Of a stretch of 64,000 bases of DNA, positions 34,597 through 43,969 are shown piece after piece. The stretch is from Mesorhizobium sangaii (GTDB lineage: Bacteria; Pseudomonadota; Alphaproteobacteria; Rhizobiales; Rhizobiaceae). The position numbers and the translations under genes are program-made. Position 1 is the first letter of the stretch; every line of letters starts with the position of its first letter. A model generated the notes under the pieces. It searched no databases and was not told the origin of the DNA. It worked only from the letters and a program-made list of their open reading frames with translations. The stretch covers positions 434,001 through 498,000 of the forward strand of contig NZ_JACHEF010000001.1 of the NCBI RefSeq assembly GCF_014207355.1, in the 5' to 3' direction.

Positions 34597-35913
34597 TTAG
34601 CGCCCGTTCGCGCCCTTCAGGCGCGACTTGATGACCAGAGGCTGGATGTAGGGTTCAAGCGATTTCAGCGTGCGCGCCAGCGCGCCGCGCATCTCGTCGA
34701 CGGTCGCCACGCCAGCCGCCATCATCTCGTGACGCGCCACTTCGTTGGTCAGCAGGAAATTGACGGCGCCGGCCAGCATGTCGCGATCGCGCACCAGCTT
34801 GGCGCCGCCGCTGTCGAGCAGGCGCTGGTAGGCCTCGCGAAAATTCTGCACATTGCGCCCGGCAAGAACCGCCGTATCGAGCATGGCCGGCTCGAGCGGG
34901 TTCTGGCCACCCTCGGAAGTCAGCGAGCGGCCGACAAAGGCGATTTCGGTGAGCCTGAGATAGAGCCCCATTTCGCCGATCGTGTCGCCGAGCAGGATGT
35001 CGGTGTCGGCGGCGATCCTGTCACCCGTGCTGCGCCGCGCGACCGTCAGGCCCATGCCCGAAATCTGTGCGGCAAGCGCCTCGGCGCGATCGGGATGGCG
35101 CGGAACGACGATGGTCAGAAGACCATGATGACGTTTGTGCAGCGTCGCATGAACCTCGGCGGCAACCACTTCTTCGCCATCATGCGTCGAGATCGCCGCC
35201 CAGGTCGGGCGGGCGCCGATCTGACGCCGCAGTGTCGCCAGCACCCGTTCGTCGACGGGCGGCGGCAAGGTATCGACCTTGAGGTTGCCCGACACGGTCA
35301 CCGGGCGGGCACCGAGCGCAAGGAATCGCTCGCCATCGACATCCGACTGGGCAACGACATGGGCGAGATTCTCGAACAGCGCCTCGGCGATGTTGGCCCG
35401 TTTCTTCCACGAGGTGAACGAGCGGTCTGATAGCCTGCCATTGACCAGCACCTGCGGCACGCGGCGCGCGCCAAGCTCGAGGATGGTCATCGGCCAGATC
35501 TCGGATTCGGCGATGATCGCCAGATCCGGCTGCCAGTGATCGAGAAACCGGCTGACCGCCGGCTTGAGGTCGAGCGGAACATATTGGTGGATGATGCGAT
35601 CGCCGAGGCGCTCGTCGACGACCTGCGCCGAGGTCACCGTGCCGGTCGTCAGCACGATGTTGACGCCGTAATCGAGAATGCTTTCGACCAGAGGCACGAC
35701 GGCCAGGGTCTCACCGACGCTCGCCGCATGGATCCAGATCATCGGTCCCTCGGGGCGCGGCCGGCCGGCGACGCCGTAGCGCTCGCGGCGGCGGCTGCGG
35801 TCTTCCTTGCCGCGCGAGGTGCGCCAGGCGACATACGGCCCAACCAGCGGATAGGCGGCGGCACCGGCGAAACGGTATGCCGTCAACATGGTTCGCGCCC
35901 AGCGACCGCTCAT
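34597..35913 (-). CDS. waaA: 3-deoxy-D-manno-octulosonic acid transferase
   Basis: Adds Kdo to lipid IV-A. The 438 residues show an N-terminal membrane segment, RRRERYGVAGRPRPEGPMIWIHAASVGE (the glycosyltransferase-30 signature with the catalytic Glu in SVGE), LVNGRLSDRSF, and the C-terminal EGGQNPLEPAML nucleotide-sugar region. The ATG overlaps the end of the DUF374 gene by 4 bases. It sits between the acyltransferase-like gene and lpxK, in the order typical of Rhizobiales. Confidence 0.95.
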   Translation of the reverse strand: MSGRWARTMLTAYRFAGAAAYPLVGPYVAWRTSRGKEDRSRRRERYGVAGRPRPEGPMIWIHAASVGETLAVVPLVESILDYGVNIVLTTGTVTSAQVVDERLGDRIIHQYVPLDLKPAVSRFLDHWQPDLAIIAESEIWPMTILELGARRVPQVLVNGRLSDRSFTSWKKRANIAEALFENLAHVVAQSDVDGERFLALGARPVTVSGNLKVDTLPPPVDERVLATLRRQIGARPTWAAISTHDGEEVVAAEVHATLHKRHHGLLTIVVPRHPDRAEALAAQISGMGLTVARRSTGDRIAADTDILLGDTIGEMGLYLRLTEIAFVGRSLTSEGGQNPLEPAMLDTAVLAGRNVQNFREAYQRLLDSGGAKLVRDRDMLAGAVNFLLTNEVARHEMMAAGVATVDEMRGALARTLKSLEPYIQPLVIKSRLKGANGR

Positions 35914-36701
35914 CGCGGACCATCCACGAGACGGTAGGCCTCGGCGGTCGCGGCATTGAGCGCGACCGTGATTTCCTGGCGCTTGCGCTCCATTTCGGCT
36001 TCGTCGGCGCCGGTCGGCACGAAGATCGGCGCGCCGATGACGATCGACGAGCGGCCGAACGGCAGGTTGATGGTGGTCTTGTCCCAGCTCTTCTCCAGCA
36101 CCTTACGGCGGCTGGTGGTGATGGCGACGGGCAGCAGAGGCCGACCGGAGAGGCGTGCCAGGAGAACGATACCAAGCCCCGCGTCACGCGGCGTGCCGTG
36201 GGGAATGTCGGCGATCATGGCGACGTTCTTGCCGGCGGCGAGCGACTTTTTCAGGGCGATGAGCGCCTTTGCCCCGCCCTTGTCAAGATGCCTGGCATTT
36301 TCACGCCCGCCCGAACCGCGCACCGCCTCGATGCCGAACTTCCCCAGCATCAGCGCGTTGAGCTCCGCATCGGCGCTGCGCGAGACCATGGCGACCAGTG
36401 GCTTGCGCTTGGGGTAGTAGGCTGGCGTCAACAGATGCTGGCCGTGCCACAGGGCGATGATGCCGGGTTCGAACTCGGCATAAGCGCTGCTTGAGAACCG
36501 CGCCGACCCCTCGGCAACGCGATTGGTCAGGCGCACCAGCCGCACAAACTGGGCGAACAGGCTGGCGATGGCATTCTTGACGAATCGCGACTGCGCCAGC
36601 GGTTCGCGAATCCTGCGCCAGAAGGCCTTGGTCGTACGGCTGCGCCCCCTGCCCGTGGGCGCGGCCTCCGTGGCTGGCTCTTTCGCCAGGTCATGCTCCA
36701 T
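35910..36701 (-). CDS. DUF374 lysophospholipid acyltransferase-like protein
   Basis: A 263-residue protein related to lysophospholipid/lipid A acyltransferases. ALWHGQHLLTPAYY holds the histidine of the family, and MVSRSADAELNALMLGKFGIEAVRGSGGRENARHL and IPHGTPRDAGLGIVLLARLSGRPLLPVAI follow. The DUF374 name reflects an unassigned substrate. It is part of the lipid A/Kdo operon, so a role in outer-membrane lipid synthesis is likely. The start at 36701 (MEHDLAKEPATEAAP) is the first conserved one; the frame continues upstream into the DUF4170 gene without similarity. Confidence 0.85.
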   Translation of the reverse strand: MEHDLAKEPATEAAPTGRGRSRTTKAFWRRIREPLAQSRFVKNAIASLFAQFVRLVRLTNRVAEGSARFSSSAYAEFEPGIIALWHGQHLLTPAYYPKRKPLVAMVSRSADAELNALMLGKFGIEAVRGSGGRENARHLDKGGAKALIALKKSLAAGKNVAMIADIPHGTPRDAGLGIVLLARLSGRPLLPVAITTSRRKVLEKSWDKTTINLPFGRSSIVIGAPIFVPTGADEAEMERKRQEITVALNAATAEAYRLVDGPR

Positions 36702-36706
36702 CGAAG

Positions 36707-36952
36707 TCAACCGACAGCCTTGTTGTCGGGGTCCAGCAGCCGGTGCAGATGAACGACGAAGTAACGCATGTGGGCATTGTCCACGCTGGCTTGCGCCTTG
36801 GCTTTCCACGCTGTGTGCGCGGATTGATAGTCCGGAAAGATGCCGACGATGTCGAGCCCGTCGAGATCGCGGAACTCGGTGCCGCCAAGCTTCTTCAGTT
36901 CGCCACCGAACACCAGGTGCAAAAGCTGCTTTTTTCCGTCTTCCGCGGCCAT
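36707..36952 (-). CDS. DUF4170 domain protein
   Basis: An 81-residue protein, MAAEDGKKQLLHLVFGGELKKLGGTEFRDLDGLDIVGIFPDYQSAHTAWKAKAQASVDNAHMRYFVVHLHRLLDPD, spanning the DUF4170 family. It precedes the DUF374 gene with 5 bases between. Proteins of this family are conserved at this place in Rhizobiales, and their function is not known. The ATG at 36952 gives the full family length. Confidence 0.82.
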   Translation of the reverse strand: MAAEDGKKQLLHLVFGGELKKLGGTEFRDLDGLDIVGIFPDYQSAHTAWKAKAQASVDNAHMRYFVVHLHRLLDPDNKAVG

Positions 36953-37028
36953 GTCGGTCCTTCACATATCGTGAGTTTGTGACAGGTCTAGACCAAAGCC
37001 GTCGACTTTGGAACCTTCGAAAACGCTT

Positions 37029-37832
37029 TCACCCATCCAGCCCGGCAATGACGGCGGCGAGCACGGCCAGCAGTTCACCGCTGCCGGCGGCGAGCGCGCC
37101 GTGGCGGGTCACCTCGCCGGCATAGAGCGGCGCGCGGCCATGCCGGTCGAGCAACTGGCCTCCGGCCTCGCGCAAAATGAGATCGGCGGCGGCAATATCC
37201 CAGTCATGCGCGTTCGGCTTGACGAACGTGGCGTCGAGCGAGCCATTGGCGATCATGGCTAGCCGATAGGCGAGCGAAGGGCTGTAGGGCGCCCGCTTCA
37301 GCCGCGCCTGCCAGTCGGCAGGCACCAGGTCGGTCAACTGCTTCAGCCCGGAAATCTCGGCCGTATCCGCCAGCTTGCGCACCGCGATGCGCTTGCCGTT
37401 GCGGAAGGCGCCCTGTCCGGGCAGCGCCCAGTAGGTCTCGTCCATCGCCGGGCATTCCAGCACGCCGGCAAGCGTGCGGCCACGCTCGACGACGGCAACG
37501 CTGACGCACCAAGTGCGCTGACCTTCCAGAAAGCCGCGCGTGCCGTCGATGGGGTCGACGACGAAGGTGCGGCGCGCCGAAAGCCGGACTGGATCGTCGG
37601 CCGTTTCTTCCGACAGCCAGCCATAGTCGGGCCGTGCCGCAAGCAGCGTCTGGCGCAGATAGGCGTCGGCGGCATGGTCGGCTTCGCTGACCGGCGATGT
37701 GCCCCCCTTCATCCAGACTTGCGGGTTGTTGCCGAAGTAGCGCATGGCGATGACCCCGGCCTCGCGGGCGGCATCGCGCAGCAACGGCAAATCCTCAGTA
37801 GCACTGGCAGAGATCAGGTCATGCTCCGGCAA
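37029..37832 (-). CDS. cysQ: Inositol monophosphatase family, 3'(2'),5'-bisphosphate nucleotidase-like
   Basis: Magnesium-dependent phosphatase of 267 residues. Metal-binding motifs are GWLSEETADD (Glu-Glu), VVDPIDGTRGFLEG (Asp-x-x-Asp), and the C-terminal AHDWDIAAADLILREAGG. CysQ members remove the 3'-phosphate from PAP made in sulfate assimilation. Other members act on inositol phosphate; the block position near pmbA and lipid A genes is common for CysQ in Rhizobiales. Its 5' end overlaps the pmbA-like gene by 14 bases. Confidence 0.82.
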   Translation of the reverse strand: MPEHDLISASATEDLPLLRDAAREAGVIAMRYFGNNPQVWMKGGTSPVSEADHAADAYLRQTLLAARPDYGWLSEETADDPVRLSARRTFVVDPIDGTRGFLEGQRTWCVSVAVVERGRTLAGVLECPAMDETYWALPGQGAFRNGKRIAVRKLADTAEISGLKQLTDLVPADWQARLKRAPYSPSLAYRLAMIANGSLDATFVKPNAHDWDIAAADLILREAGGQLLDRHGRAPLYAGEVTRHGALAAGSGELLAVLAAVIAGLDG

Positions 37833-39162
37833 GGGTCATGCCTTCGATCAGAAGCGTGGGGGCAGCGGTGCCGAAATTGCGGTCGAGGTCATCGGCCGCC
37901 ACCATGTTGAGGAACATGGTCTTCAGGTTCGAGGCGATCGTGACCTCGGCAACGGGATAGGCCAGCGCACCATTTTCGATCCAGAAACCGGAGGCACCGC
38001 GGCTGTATTCGCCGGTGACCATGTCGACGCCCTGGCCGAACACCTCGGTGACGTAGAAGCCGGTCTTGAGCGATTTGATCAGATCCTCGGGCGACCGTTC
38101 GCCCGGTTCGATGGCGAGATTGGTCGAGGACGGCGAGACGGACGAGCCGCCGCGCGCACCGCGCCCATTGGTGACGAGACCAAGCTCGCGCGCGGCCGAT
38201 GTCGACAGGAACCAGTGGTTGAGCACGCCTTTTTCGACCATGAACAGCTTCTCGCCCTCGATGCCTTCGCCATCGAACGGGCGCGAGGCCTGGCCACGCT
38301 GCCTGAGCGGATCGTCGGTTACGGTGATGGCGGAGGCGGCGACCTGCTTGCCCATCATGTCGCGCAGGAACGACGTCTTGCGCGCGACCGAGGCGCCATT
38401 GATGGCGCCGGCAAGATGGCCGGCGATGCCGCGCGCGACGCGCGGGTCGAACACAACGTCGATCGGCCCGGTCGCCGCCTTGCGCGCGCCGATGCGGCGC
38501 ACGGCGCGTTCGCCGGCCTTCCGGCCGATGTCTTCAGGCGCATCGAGATCGGCAAAATGCTGGCGCGAAGAGAATTCATAGTCGCGCTCCATGCCGGTGC
38601 CTTCGCCGGCAATGACGCTCGCCGAGCGCGAGAAACGCGAGCCGATATAGTGCCCGAGGAACCCGTACGAGGTGGCCAGCACCAGGCCGCCGAGGCCGGC
38701 ACCGGCACTGGCGCCGGCCGAATTGGTCACGCCCTTGACGGCAAGAGCCGCCGCTTCCGCCGCAAGTGCTGCTTCCTTCATTTGATCGGCCGACACCTCG
38801 GTGGCGTCGAACAGGTCGAGATCGCGCGTCTGTTTCACAAGCAATGCCGGGTCGGCCAGCCCTTGATAGGGGTCCCGCGGCGACACTTTCGCCATCGCCA
38901 CGGCACGCTCGGCCAGGGTTGCCGGATCGGATGCCGCGGTTGCCGAGACGCTGGCCACCCGCCCATCGACGAAGACGCGCAGCGAGACATCCTCGCTCTC
39001 GGCCGATTCGGTGCCCTCGACCTTGCCGAGCCGCACCGACACACCGGTCGAGCGGCTACGCACGGCGACTGCGTCGGCGGCATCGGCGCCAGCCTTCTTG
39101 GCAGCTTCGACCAAAGCCGCGACGCGATCGGTCAATTTTGCTGCATCTGTGATATCGGTCAT
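37819..39162 (-). CDS. pmbA: TldD/PmbA family metalloprotease-like protein
   Basis: A 447-residue member of the TldD/PmbA family, which in E. coli forms a complex that processes the microcin B17 precursor and labile proteins. The sequence has the usual N-terminal region (VRSRSTGVSVRLGKVEGTESAESEDVSLRVFVDGRVASVSA) and the C-terminal VTGEYSRGASGFWIENG. It lacks an HExxH-type motif, so it is the PmbA-like and not the TldD catalytic partner. The start at 39162 is MTDITDAAKLTDRVAALV. It begins the minus-strand run down to lpxK. Confidence 0.88.
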   Translation of the reverse strand: MTDITDAAKLTDRVAALVEAAKKAGADAADAVAVRSRSTGVSVRLGKVEGTESAESEDVSLRVFVDGRVASVSATAASDPATLAERAVAMAKVSPRDPYQGLADPALLVKQTRDLDLFDATEVSADQMKEAALAAEAAALAVKGVTNSAGASAGAGLGGLVLATSYGFLGHYIGSRFSRSASVIAGEGTGMERDYEFSSRQHFADLDAPEDIGRKAGERAVRRIGARKAATGPIDVVFDPRVARGIAGHLAGAINGASVARKTSFLRDMMGKQVAASAITVTDDPLRQRGQASRPFDGEGIEGEKLFMVEKGVLNHWFLSTSAARELGLVTNGRGARGGSSVSPSSTNLAIEPGERSPEDLIKSLKTGFYVTEVFGQGVDMVTGEYSRGASGFWIENGALAYPVAEVTIASNLKTMFLNMVAADDLDRNFGTAAPTLLIEGMTLAGA

Positions 39163-39327
39163 GCGCGTGATCCTGCTGGCGCGGCGAGCTTTGGCCGCTG
39201 CCACCATCTATTGTTCCGGTCCGGCTTGTGCAATGGCATAGGCTTCAATCAAAATGCATCGGTTCACGGTTCACATCGCCAACTGAGGCATGGTAACCCG
39301 GCCCGCAGCCCGCTCGGAGCATTTTCG

Positions 39328-39744
39328 ATGACGCCTTTCCATCTCGCCTTCCCGGTCCGTGATCTCGATGAAACCCGAGTTTTCTATGGCGAGGTGCTGG
39401 GCTGCGCGATCGGCCGCTCATCGGAGACCTGGGTCGATTTCGACCTTTACGGCCACCAGATGTCGGCGCATCTGCGGCCACAGGCCACGCCAGCCGCCAG
39501 CGACGGCAAGGTCGACGGCATCGTCGTGCCGATCCCGCATTTCGGCGCCGTGCTCTTGATGGACGATTGGCAGCGACTGGCGACGCGGCTGGAGGCGCGC
39601 GACGATATCGACTGGCTGGAACGGCCAATGGTCCGCTTCAAGGGCGAGCCCGGCGAACAGGCAACGCTGTTCATCCGCGATCCCTCGGGCAATGCGCTGG
39701 AATTCAAGGGCTTTCGCTCGCTGGAGCAGGTTTTCGCGCACTGA
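39328..39744 (+). CDS. VOC family protein (glyoxalase-like)
   Basis: A 138-residue vicinal-oxygen-chelate protein. The two beta-alpha-beta-beta-beta halves begin at MTPFHLAFPVRDLDETRVFYGEVLGC and near VPIPHFGAVLLMDDWQRLATRL, and the C-terminal FIRDPSGNALEFKGF holds the family-wide Asp-Pro-(Ser/Asp)-Gly-Asn and Glu metal region. The reaction is unknown. It is divergent from pmbA and convergent with epmA. A much longer plus-strand frame through this gene is the shadow of pmbA and cysQ. Confidence 0.82.
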   Translation: MTPFHLAFPVRDLDETRVFYGEVLGCAIGRSSETWVDFDLYGHQMSAHLRPQATPAASDGKVDGIVVPIPHFGAVLLMDDWQRLATRLEARDDIDWLERPMVRFKGEPGEQATLFIRDPSGNALEFKGFRSLEQVFAH

Positions 39745-39776
39745 GCAGACCAGATCGTCGCGGGGCCGACGGCAGT

Positions 39777-40835
39777 TCAGGACGCCGCAACAGGCGTCCA
39801 GATGACGTCCTCGATCTTCTGCGCGCCGGTGGCCAGCATCACCAGGCGATCGAACCCGAGCGCGATGCCGCTGGCCTGCGGCATGATGGCAAGGGCTGCG
39901 AGAAAATCCTCGTCCAGCGGATAGCGCTCGCCATAGATGCGCTCTTTCTCGTCCATCTCGATGATGAAGCGTCGGCGCTGCTCATCGGGTTCGGTCAGCT
40001 CGCCAAAGCCGTTGGCGAGCTCGACGCCGCAGCAATAGAGTTCGAAGCGCTCGGCAACGCGTGGATCGCGCGAGCTCGGCCGCGCCAGTGCCGCCTCGGC
40101 GAGCGGATATTCGCACAGGATGGTCGCCCGACTTTGCCCGAGCAACGGCTCGACCTTTTCCACCATCACCCGGCTGAACAGATCAGCCCAGCTGTCGTCA
40201 GGCGCGGTGCGCAGGCCGGCCCGGACCAGGGCGGCGTAAAGCGCGTCGCGGTCGGTGGCGCCGTCGGCGGCGACCGTGGCCAGCAGATCTATGCCGGAAT
40301 AGTGGGTGAAGGCATCCGCCACCGTCAACCGTTCCGGCTCGGCAAACGGATCGCAGTCGCGACCCCGAAAGGAAAGGCGCGTCGCCCCGGCTCTTGTTGC
40401 GGCCAGCGTCAGAAAGGCCGCGCAATCCTGCATCAGGCTCTCATAGGCCTCACCCACCCGGTACCATTCCAGCATGGTGAATTCGGGATGGTGCAAGGGA
40501 CCGCGCTCGCGGTTGCGGTAGACCGGACCGAGGCTGAAAATGCGCTGTTCGCCGGCGGCGAGCAGTTTCTTGCAGGCGAATTCCGGCGAGGTGTGCAGAT
40601 AGAGCGGCGATCGCGTGCCGTCAGGTCCGATCGCTTGCGTGGCGAAAGCCGCCAGATGCGCCTCGTTGCCGGGCGACACCTGCAGGGCCGCCGTTTCCAC
40701 CTCGACGAAATCGTGGGCAGCGAACCACTGACGCAGGCTGGCGGCGATGGCGTTGCGCAGCATCAGCCGCGGTCGGCGGTCGGCGTGGACATGCGGCGTC
40801 CACCAGGGCGAGGCATCGGGCGACGTATCGTTCAT
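39777..40835 (-). CDS. epmA: EF-P lysine lysyltransferase
   Basis: Attaches (R)-beta-lysine to elongation factor P; related to class II lysyl-tRNA synthetase but lacking the anticodon domain. The 352 residues show VETAALQVSPGNEAHLAAFATQAIG, the motif 2 block PVYRNRERGPLHHPEFTMLEWYRV, and motif 3 in MPQASGIALGFDRLVML. The start at 40835 (MNDTSPDASPWWTPH) fits the family. It is divergent from efp, its substrate gene, 113 bases away. The partner aminomutase gene epmB is not in the window. Confidence 0.94.
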   Translation of the reverse strand: MNDTSPDASPWWTPHVHADRRPRLMLRNAIAASLRQWFAAHDFVEVETAALQVSPGNEAHLAAFATQAIGPDGTRSPLYLHTSPEFACKKLLAAGEQRIFSLGPVYRNRERGPLHHPEFTMLEWYRVGEAYESLMQDCAAFLTLAATRAGATRLSFRGRDCDPFAEPERLTVADAFTHYSGIDLLATVAADGATDRDALYAALVRAGLRTAPDDSWADLFSRVMVEKVEPLLGQSRATILCEYPLAEAALARPSSRDPRVAERFELYCCGVELANGFGELTEPDEQRRRFIIEMDEKERIYGERYPLDEDFLAALAIMPQASGIALGFDRLVMLATGAQKIEDVIWTPVAAS

Positions 40836-40948
40836 GGGGTTCAGATCATATGGAATGGGGCTGGCGGTTGCGGCCAAGATGCGCTAGTCCGCAGCGGACG
40901 GCTGCTGAAGCCGATTTGTACCAATCAACCATTTCAGGATTGTAAGCC

Positions 40949-41518
40949 GTGGTGAAAGTCATCGCCAGTTCGCTCCGTAAAGGCAATGTCGTCGACAAGG
41001 ACGGCAAGCTTTATGTGATCCTCTTTGCCGAAAACATCCACCCAGGCAAGGGCACGCCGGTCACCCAATTGGACATGCGCCGGATTGCCGACGGGGTGAA
41101 GGTTTCGGAGCGCTACCGCACCACCGAGCAGGTCGAGCGCGCCTATGTCGAAGAGCGCGAGCACACCTTCCTCTACGCCGACGGCGAAGGCTATCATTTC
41201 ATGAATCCGGAAAGCTACGACCAGGTGGCGGTGTCGGAAGCCGTGGTCGGCGACATGGCGCCCTACTTGTTGGAAGGCATGGCGGTGCAGATCTCACAGT
41301 TCAACGGCATCGCCATTTCACTGGTGCTGCCGCAGCGCGCCACTTTCGAAGTGGTGGAGACCGAGCCGACGACCAAGGGACAGACGGCCTCGTCGTCCTA
41401 CAAGCCGGCCGTACTCTCCAACGGCGTGCGCACGCTGGTGCCGCCGCACATCGCCCCCGGTACCCGCGTGGTGGTGATGACCGCGGACGGGGCCTATGTG
41501 GAGCGGGCGAAGGACTGA
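40949..41518 (+). CDS. efp: Elongation factor P
   Basis: Relieves ribosome stalling at polyproline stretches. The 189 residues have the three KOW/OB domains of the family. The lysine of the loop [15 protein letters not shown] corresponds to the site modified by EpmA, and the C-terminal EP-specific motif [18 protein letters not shown] is present. Translation starts at a GTG; a second GTG one codon later gives MKVIASS and is nearly as good. The divergent epmA gene supports beta-lysylation. Confidence 0.95.
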   Translation: MVKVIASSLRKGNVVDKDGKLYVILFAENIHPGKGTPVTQLDMRRIADGVKVSERYRTTEQVERAYVEEREHTFLYADGEGYHFMNPESYDQVAVSEAVVGDMAPYLLEGMAVQISQFNGIAISLVLPQRATFEVVETEPTTKGQTASSSYKPAVLSNGVRTLVPPHIAPGTRVVVMTADGAYVERAKD

Positions 41519-41553
41519 GACCAGCGCCTTCGCCCATAAGCCCTTTGGTTGTA

Positions 41554-42269
41554 TTACTGCTTAAAGCAGTTCTCGCGGTGCCATTGCAGGAAATGAGGAT
41601 GCGGGCGTTCGACTTGTCGACGAGGCGGAATCGCGCGGCGCGACTTGTTTATGAACCCATGCACGCTGTCGGGGTCGTTGACCTGTCGTGAGATCAGGAT
41701 ACCCAGATCATCGGACAAGCTGATTAATCCGCGATCGAACATCCAATGCGCAGTACCGGACAGTGCGATCCCATTGTTGACGACATCAGGTCCGTTCGCT
41801 TCGACTGGTCGAATGTGCGCGGCAGAAACCTCTGCCCGGCCACCGCGATTTATCAGCTTGAGACCCGTGATCGCGCAGCGCTCATCATAGGCGCGTAAGA
41901 CGATACGACGGAAAATTCGGTCGCGCACGATACGCGACCGGAAATCCGCCCTTGATCGTTGAGTAGACCGCGCTCAACGAGACCGTCCACCCCGCTAAAC
42001 GGAACATGATTGGCGAAATCGAGATAGGATCCGGGCTCTATCAACGCGAGGTACATGCCAGGCGCCACAGGGTCTGAAATAACCTGTTGGACTTTGGCTA
42101 TGGCGAAATAGCCACGGGTGTCATCTACCTTGCTAGGTTCGTAGTAGATGATCCAATCGCCAACACAGGCTTCGACGCGGCGCAGATATTGGCTCGGAAA
42201 CTGATATTGCTCAGCGGGGCTGTCATCGTAGATCGAATCCGAGCGGTGGATGAAGACCCCAAATCCCAT
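41554..42269 (-). pseudogene. Broken HNH nuclease gene (restriction endonuclease-like)
   Basis: Two adjacent frames encode parts of one protein. The 5' part, from ATG 42269 (MGFGVFIHRSDSIYDDSPAEQYQFPSQYLRRVEACVGDWIIYYEPSKV), is an N-terminal PUA/EVE-like domain that runs to LLNDQGRISGR. The 3' part, in the next frame, continues as SRIVRDRIFRRIVLRAYDERCAITGLKLINRGGRAEVSAAHIRPVEANG...GIALSGTAHWMFDRGLISL, an HNH_2-type nuclease. The frames switch between about 41925 and 41965. Related proteins have, as I recall, a longer middle segment, so a deletion with frameshift is likely. GC content is lower than its neighbours (32 of 60 in one line counted). Confidence 0.72.
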
Positions 42270-42489
42270 GATCTTCCTGCGATACGTTCTTGGGAATAAC
42301 TGCTTGCGATGTACCACCAAAATCCGATCTTGGGGGTTTAGTCCAGGCCGATCGAACTTCTCCCATGGAATCGGTCTTTCGTAAGCTCGCGCTGAAAGCT
42401 GCCCTTAGACTAAGCACCGCGACATTTTTCACGAAGCGTGTCGCAGAGGGCTCGCGCGGTTCGTCCTTTGTCAGAAGAAGGAGAACGCC

Positions 42490-43032
42490 ATGCGAAAACT
42501 TATCGTCACCGAATTGATCAGCGTCGATGGCATTGCCGAGGTCGAGAAGCTGCCCAGCGTGACCTGGAACGATGAGATGAACAGGTTCAAGGAGGACGAG
42601 CTTGCCGACAGCGGCGCCATGCTTTTGGGGCGTACGACCTTTGAGATCTTTGCCGGTTCGTGGCCCAAGGAAACCGGAGATTTTGCCGACCGCTTCAACG
42701 CGCTGCCGAAATATGTCGCGTCGACCAGCCTGAAGGCGCTCGACTGGAAGCCGGCCGAATTGCTGATGGGAGCCCTGCCGGAAGCTGTCAGGGCGCTGAA
42801 GCAAGGCAGCGGCGGCAACATTTATGTGCATGGCAGCCTCAGCGTCGCGCGGGAACTGCTGCGCCACGGTCTGGTCGACCGTGTCAGGCTGCTCAGCTAC
42901 CCCGGCGCCGTCGGCCAGGGCAAGCCGCTGTTCCCCGTCGGCGAGCCAGTGGCGCTCGAGCTGATTTCGGCCGCGCCGTTCAGCAACGGCGTGGTGGCCC
43001 TGGAATATGCGCCGGTGGCGGCGAAGTCGTAG
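42490..43032 (+). CDS. RibD C-terminal/dihydrofolate reductase-fold protein
   Basis: A 180-residue reductase-fold protein beginning MRKLIVTELISVDGIAEVEKL. MLLGRTTFEIFAGSW and IYVHGSLSVARELLRHGLVDRVRLLSYPGAVGQGKPLF are typical of the small RibD-C family, whose members are NADPH-dependent reductases of unknown substrate. A ribosome-binding site GAAGAAGGAG precedes the ATG. It is probably monocistronic between the broken nuclease and the patatin gene. Confidence 0.85.
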   Translation: MRKLIVTELISVDGIAEVEKLPSVTWNDEMNRFKEDELADSGAMLLGRTTFEIFAGSWPKETGDFADRFNALPKYVASTSLKALDWKPAELLMGALPEAVRALKQGSGGNIYVHGSLSVARELLRHGLVDRVRLLSYPGAVGQGKPLFPVGEPVALELISAAPFSNGVVALEYAPVAAKS

Positions 43033-43099
43033 TTGGCTTCCATGCTTGCATGACAACAGCGCTCGACCTAGATGATGGATTGTCGAGTCGCGCCGCCCC

Positions 43100-43969
43100 T
43101 CACCCGGCCTTCTTCCTCCGCCTCCCCTTGACGGCAGCGCCATTCCTAGCCTCCACCACCCGCTCCACTTCCCGCTTCAGTTGATCCTTTATGTCGGCCG
43201 TATCGTTCATCAAAGCGTCGATCTTCAGGAAATCGAGCACGCGGTATTTTGATACCGCGGGGCGGACCAGGATGTCGGGGCTGCACTGCTTCAGCTTGTT
43301 GGCGATGATCGACTGCATCATCAATTGTGTGGCGCCGAACATCAGGTCGACCGAGGTCGGATGCCTGCGGTCGGCTTCTTCCGGCGCACCGACGACGTCG
43401 ACGCCGATGATGATGTCGGCATCGTTCTCGATCAGGTCGAACGGCACAGGGTTGTAGATGCCGCCGTCGATCAGCAGCCTTCCGTCGCGCGTCACCGGGC
43501 GGAACACGGCGGGTATGGCCGCCGAGGCGGCAAGTGCCGAGTGCAAGTCGCCGTCATGGAACACGGCGAGCTTGTGGCCGAAATAGTCCGTGGCCGTCAC
43601 CTTGAGCGGGATCTTGAGCTCGGCGAAGCTCTCGGGAATGGCCTCGGGCAAAAAAGCCTTCAGGATGCGCTCGACGTTGAACTGGCTGACGCGGATGCCG
43701 TTCTGCATGGCTTCGGCGATGGTGCCCGGTCGCGCCCGCCACATCCGGCTCGCCACTTCGGCGCGGCGGCCGAGGATCGAGCGAGCGTAGTCGTGGATGT
43801 CCCTGCCGGTCATGCCGGAGGCCATGCCGGCGCCCATGATGGCGCCGATCGACGAGCCGGCAATGGCCACCGGCCTGATGCCCAGTTCGTCCAGCGCCTC
43901 GATCACATGGATATGAGCCAGCCCGCGCGCGCCGCCGCCGCCGAAGGCGATGCCGAAGGTCGGACTCAT
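43100..43969 (-). CDS. Patatin-like phospholipase (RssA/NTE type)
   Basis: A 289-residue serine hydrolase. The oxyanion loop [14 protein letters not shown], the nucleophile elbow [11 protein letters not shown], and the catalytic-dyad aspartate in [16 protein letters not shown] are all present. The C-terminus is Lys/Arg-rich ([15 protein letters not shown]). The ATG overlaps the stop of the second M16 peptidase gene by 4 bases, so it is the last gene of that run. The substrate, possibly a membrane phospholipid, is not known. Confidence 0.87.
   Translation of the reverse strand: MSPTFGIAFGGGGARGLAHIHVIEALDELGIRPVAIAGSSIGAIMGAGMASGMTGRDIHDYARSILGRRAEVASRMWRARPGTIAEAMQNGIRVSQFNVERILKAFLPEAIPESFAELKIPLKVTATDYFGHKLAVFHDGDLHSALAASAAIPAVFRPVTRDGRLLIDGGIYNPVPFDLIENDADIIIGVDVVGAPEEADRRHPTSVDLMFGATQLMMQSIIANKLKQCSPDILVRPAVSKYRVLDFLKIDALMNDTADIKDQLKREVERVVEARNGAAVKGRRRKKAG

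Noticed and set aside
37744..39744. A long plus-strand open frame (over 600 codons) across cysQ and pmbA
   Set aside because: It is the reverse-strand shadow of two well-recognised minus-strand genes in GC-rich DNA; only its last 138 codons, the VOC protein, have family similarity.
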